In this document: piece by piece, positions 61,934 to 64,000 of the stretch
Position numbering within the stretch: the stretch's first letter is position 1
Layout: every line of letters begins with the position of its first letter
Source of the DNA: Pseudobutyrivibrio sp.
Lineage (GTDB): Bacteria; Bacillota; Clostridia; Lachnospirales; Lachnospiraceae
Direction: 5' to 3'
DNA length: 64,000 nucleotides
NCBI GenBank assembly: GCA_024693775.1
Contig: JAILKL010000076.1
Coordinates: forward strand, 20,681-84,680
The notes under the pieces: generated by a model
Databases searched by the model: none
The model's input: only the letters and a program-made list of their open reading frames with translations
Told to the model about the DNA's origin: nothing
Program-made: the position numbers and the translations under genes

Positions 61934-63547
61934 ATGGAAAATTTGAGAACACTTTGGGACAATGCAGCCCACAATTATCATGATTTGCCTGCCGTAAGAT
62001 GGCTTGAAAAAAAGGAAATCAAGGAAGCTACTTATGGCGATTTGAATAAAAAGGTGGAAAATATTCGTGCTGGACTAGCTGCCGGTGGATTTAATGGCGC
62101 CCACATAGCACTGATTGGGGAAAGCAGCCTCTCATGGATTGCCAGCTACCTGGGAATTGTCACAGGTAACAATGTGGCTGTGCCTTTGGATGCACTACTT
62201 CCTGCCGAGGACTTGATTGAATTACTCGTTCGTGCTGAGGTTCAGGTGCTATTTGTAAGCCCAAAGCTTATGGCCATTGCAGAGCCTGCGATTAAATCCT
62301 GCAAGACCTTAAAGCAGGTATGGATTTTACAGGATTCATACGAAAACTGCGGCCTAACTGGGGAGATAGGGTCGCTGAGAGAATTAGAAAATTTGGGACA
62401 AGTAAAAATAGATGGTATTAGCACAAAGGTGGGCGATTCAAAGCAGGACAGAATGACTGTGGATAGTTCACTGGTTTCCGAGGATGATCTTGCTACAATC
62501 ATCTTCACCTCAGGAACCACTGGTAAAAGTAAAGGCGTAATGCTTACTCACAAGAACCTATATGAAAATGTGGAAAACGTAAACTACGTGGTGGACCCAG
62601 GGTGTGTAATGATGAGCGTACTTCCTATTCACCACGCCTACTGCTTAGTTATGGATTGGCTCAAGGGCTTTTCACTAGGTGCCATCGTGTGCATCAACGA
62701 TTCATTTATGCACATGGTACGAAACATGCACATATTCAAACCAACTGTAATCCTGATGGTTCCACTAATGATAGAATCCATCTACAAGCGCCTAGCCGCA
62801 TCGGCTGAGGAATATGCTTCTGCAGATGAAAACACACTTAAAATGGTACGTGCCAATGTGTATGAAAACATTTTTGGTGGAAATCTAAAGATAATTTTCA
62901 CAGGTGGAGCACACCTGGATCCATTTTATATTGAGGAATTTGCCAAGTTTGGAATCGACATCCTAGAGGGCTATGGCATGTCAGAGTGCTCGCCTGTTAT
63001 CACAACAAACACACCAGATTGCCATCGTCCTGGTTCTATAGGAAAGCCACTGGCAAACGTAGAAATCAAATTTGAAAACGGAGAAATCCTAATCCGTGGC
63101 ACCAGCGTAATGCAGGGCTATTATCACATGCCAGAGGAAACTGAATCCGCATTTACGGATGGATGGCTACACACCGGCGACAAAGGATATCTAGACGAAG
63201 ACGGCTATCTCTACATCAACGGACGCGTCAAAAACCTAATCATAATGTCCAACGGAGAGAACATTTCCCCAGAGGAAATCGAAAACAAGCTCAGCCTAAA
63301 CCCACTAATCGCCGAAGTCATCATAACAGGCAACGGAACCGGCCTCACAGCCAACATATACCCAGACCAGGACATCATCGACAAGCGCTCCCTCAGTCCC
63401 GAGACAATCCAGCAGTCTCTCCAGGACTTCATCGACGCCTACAACCTGGCCCAACCAAGCTACCGCCACATCACAAACCTTGTGATCCGCACACAGCCAT
63501 TCATCCGCAACACCACCGGCAAAATAAAACGCACGGAAATTGCCTAA
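61934..63547 (+). CDS. AMP-dependent acyl ligase (acyl-CoA/acyl-ACP synthetase family)
   Basis: A 537-residue ANL-superfamily enzyme. IIFTSGTTGKSKGVMLTHKN is the P-loop, YGMSECSPVI the A5 motif, WLHTGDKGYLDEDGYLYING the A7 region, and NTTGKIKRTEIA the C-terminal catalytic lysine. Its N terminus and LPIHHAYCLV stretch resemble long-chain fatty-acid ligases more than DltA or amino-acid adenylation domains. It probably activates a fatty or other carboxylic acid and loads the carrier protein encoded just upstream. AGGGGG precedes the ATG. The last 390 bases shift to C- and A-rich codons, unlike the first part. Confidence 0.88.
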   Translation: MENLRTLWDNAAHNYHDLPAVRWLEKKEIKEATYGDLNKKVENIRAGLAAGGFNGAHIALIGESSLSWIASYLGIVTGNNVAVPLDALLPAEDLIELLVRAEVQVLFVSPKLMAIAEPAIKSCKTLKQVWILQDSYENCGLTGEIGSLRELENLGQVKIDGISTKVGDSKQDRMTVDSSLVSEDDLATIIFTSGTTGKSKGVMLTHKNLYENVENVNYVVDPGCVMMSVLPIHHAYCLVMDWLKGFSLGAIVCINDSFMHMVRNMHIFKPTVILMVPLMIESIYKRLAASAEEYASADENTLKMVRANVYENIFGGNLKIIFTGGAHLDPFYIEEFAKFGIDILEGYGMSECSPVITTNTPDCHRPGSIGKPLANVEIKFENGEILIRGTSVMQGYYHMPEETESAFTDGWLHTGDKGYLDEDGYLYINGRVKNLIIMSNGENISPEEIENKLSLNPLIAEVIITGNGTGLTANIYPDQDIIDKRSLSPETIQQSLQDFIDAYNLAQPSYRHITNLVIRTQPFIRNTTGKIKRTEIA

Positions 63548-63657
63548 AAGCCACTGTACGTACAAAGCAGACACTTAAGAATACAAAAATAGCCCCTACA
63601 ACCAAGCAGGATATAATTGCCTTCATTGGTCGTGGAGCCTAAGAAACAATACGAAAC

Positions 63658-63820
63658 GAATTACTTGATAACAGGCACCATGCCAGATTCACGTCCATGT
63701 TCAGCTGGCATTCGCCTCGCCGTCCATGGCTCGGCGTGTCTGTTATCTACGTAATTCCCTTCTGTGCTACTAAGGCTACACTTAAAATCAGGCACCTGTG
63801 TGGTACATGGATTGTAGCAC
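63658..63820. ncRNA. candidate structured element with three-way-junction potential
   Basis: An outer stem pairs GAATTAC, GATAACAG and CAC (63658-63678) with GTG, CTGTTATC and GTAATTC (63736-63757), about 18 pairs with small internal loops. Inside are two hairpins: ATGCCAG/CTGGCAT (63680-63711) and CGCCG/CGGCG (63718-63736). A further GTGCTAC/GTAGCAC stem spans 63764-63820. No open frame crosses the region on either strand with coding signals. It could be a structured RNA, or a palindromic repeat element. Evidence is base pairing only. Confidence 0.5.
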
Positions 63821-63942
63821 CTTATTTATTTTATATTATTAGTGTCTGCTCTTTGTACAAACAGTCCTGTTAGAATTGTAAAACCGTTAGACGAACACCC
63901 ATTTATAAACATACGTGATTGTCCGTTTAGATATAACACGGC

Positions 63943-64000
63943 TTATTTTTCGTAGAGGAATTTTTCTGGGAGCTCTACGTGGAAATCCTTTGCAAGGCTG
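63943..64000 (-). CDS. C-terminal end of a partial gene
   Basis: Read on the minus strand from the window edge, 18 codons ending in TAA at 63943-63945 encode SLAKDFHVELPEKFLYEK. The codons look like coding sequence and the frame is open to the edge, so a gene most likely enters the window here. Too short to identify. The preceding region 63548-63942 otherwise holds only the structured element. Confidence 0.5.
   Translation of the reverse strand, partial: SLAKDFHVELPEKFLYEK

Noticed and set aside
63163-63642. 159-residue open frame in the +1 frame of the acyl ligase
   Set aside because: Composition (Arg, His, Pro, Gln-rich) is that of a shifted C/A-rich gene and it overlaps the conserved ligase C terminus.

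Overview
The window looks like a chromosomal segment of a low-GC Gram-positive bacterium of the Lachnospiraceae, probably near Butyrivibrio or Pseudobutyrivibrio. This is inferred from strong AGGAGG-type ribosome binding sites, several TTG starts, YlmH, YhaM and GntR/ABC gene types, a YARHG-domain protein and a GH42 beta-galactosidase. No rRNA or tRNA gene was seen.

Positions 80-28140 are a large cell-surface polysaccharide locus, all on the minus strand. After a WbuB-like glycosyltransferase and an orphan gene, an AT-rich block (about 1950-27710) encodes GT2 and GT4 glycosyltransferases, a DUF4422 protein, and a three-gene route to GDP-D-glycero-alpha-D-manno-heptose (gmhA, an hddC-gmhB fusion, hddA). 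It also encodes an NDP-sugar epimerase, a UDP-galactopyranose-mutase-like flavoprotein, a TylF-type methyltransferase, two radical SAM proteins, a GT2-pyruvyltransferase fusion, a propeller-like protein, a NodB-like protein and a second methyltransferase. The most striking feature is a recurrent Rossmann-like module of about 90-110 residues with a G-x-G-x(2)-G-like loop, fused at the N or C terminus of about twelve otherwise unrelated enzymes here.

Positions 27760-31140 are a scar region: a GT2 gene with an internal deletion, a truncated alcohol dehydrogenase paralogue, an intact hipBA pair and a DUF4143-like remnant. Positions 31156-34994 form a cassette (Zn-dependent reductase, cytidylyltransferase, pentulose-phosphate epimerase, glycerophosphotransferase-like protein) resembling CDP-polyol synthesis and transfer.

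Positions 35257-50466 are mostly core functions: a membrane diguanylate cyclase, RlmD, YhaM, GH42 beta-galactosidase, a YARHG protein, an alanyl-tRNA editing protein, asparaginase, a HAD phosphatase, YlmH, and an NAD group (NrtR-like Nudix protein, NadE, Nnr). Positions 50576-55888 hold an SGNH hydrolase and a probable O-acetylation set (AlgJ/AlgX-like, MBOAT, acyltransferase-3). A PH-domain protein, a CPBP protease and a GntR-regulated ABC exporter follow. At 60172-63547 an unusual operon encodes a stand-alone condensation-like protein, a carrier protein, a possible 22-residue peptide and an AMP-dependent acyl ligase.

Intergenic DNA is rich in structure: five perfect-period 53-bp hairpin repeats (41785-42036), a train of seven or eight stem-loops (42857-43079), a 162-bp inverted repeat (51652-51813) and a possible three-way-junction element (63658-63757). 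All assignments come from reading motifs; no database search was run.
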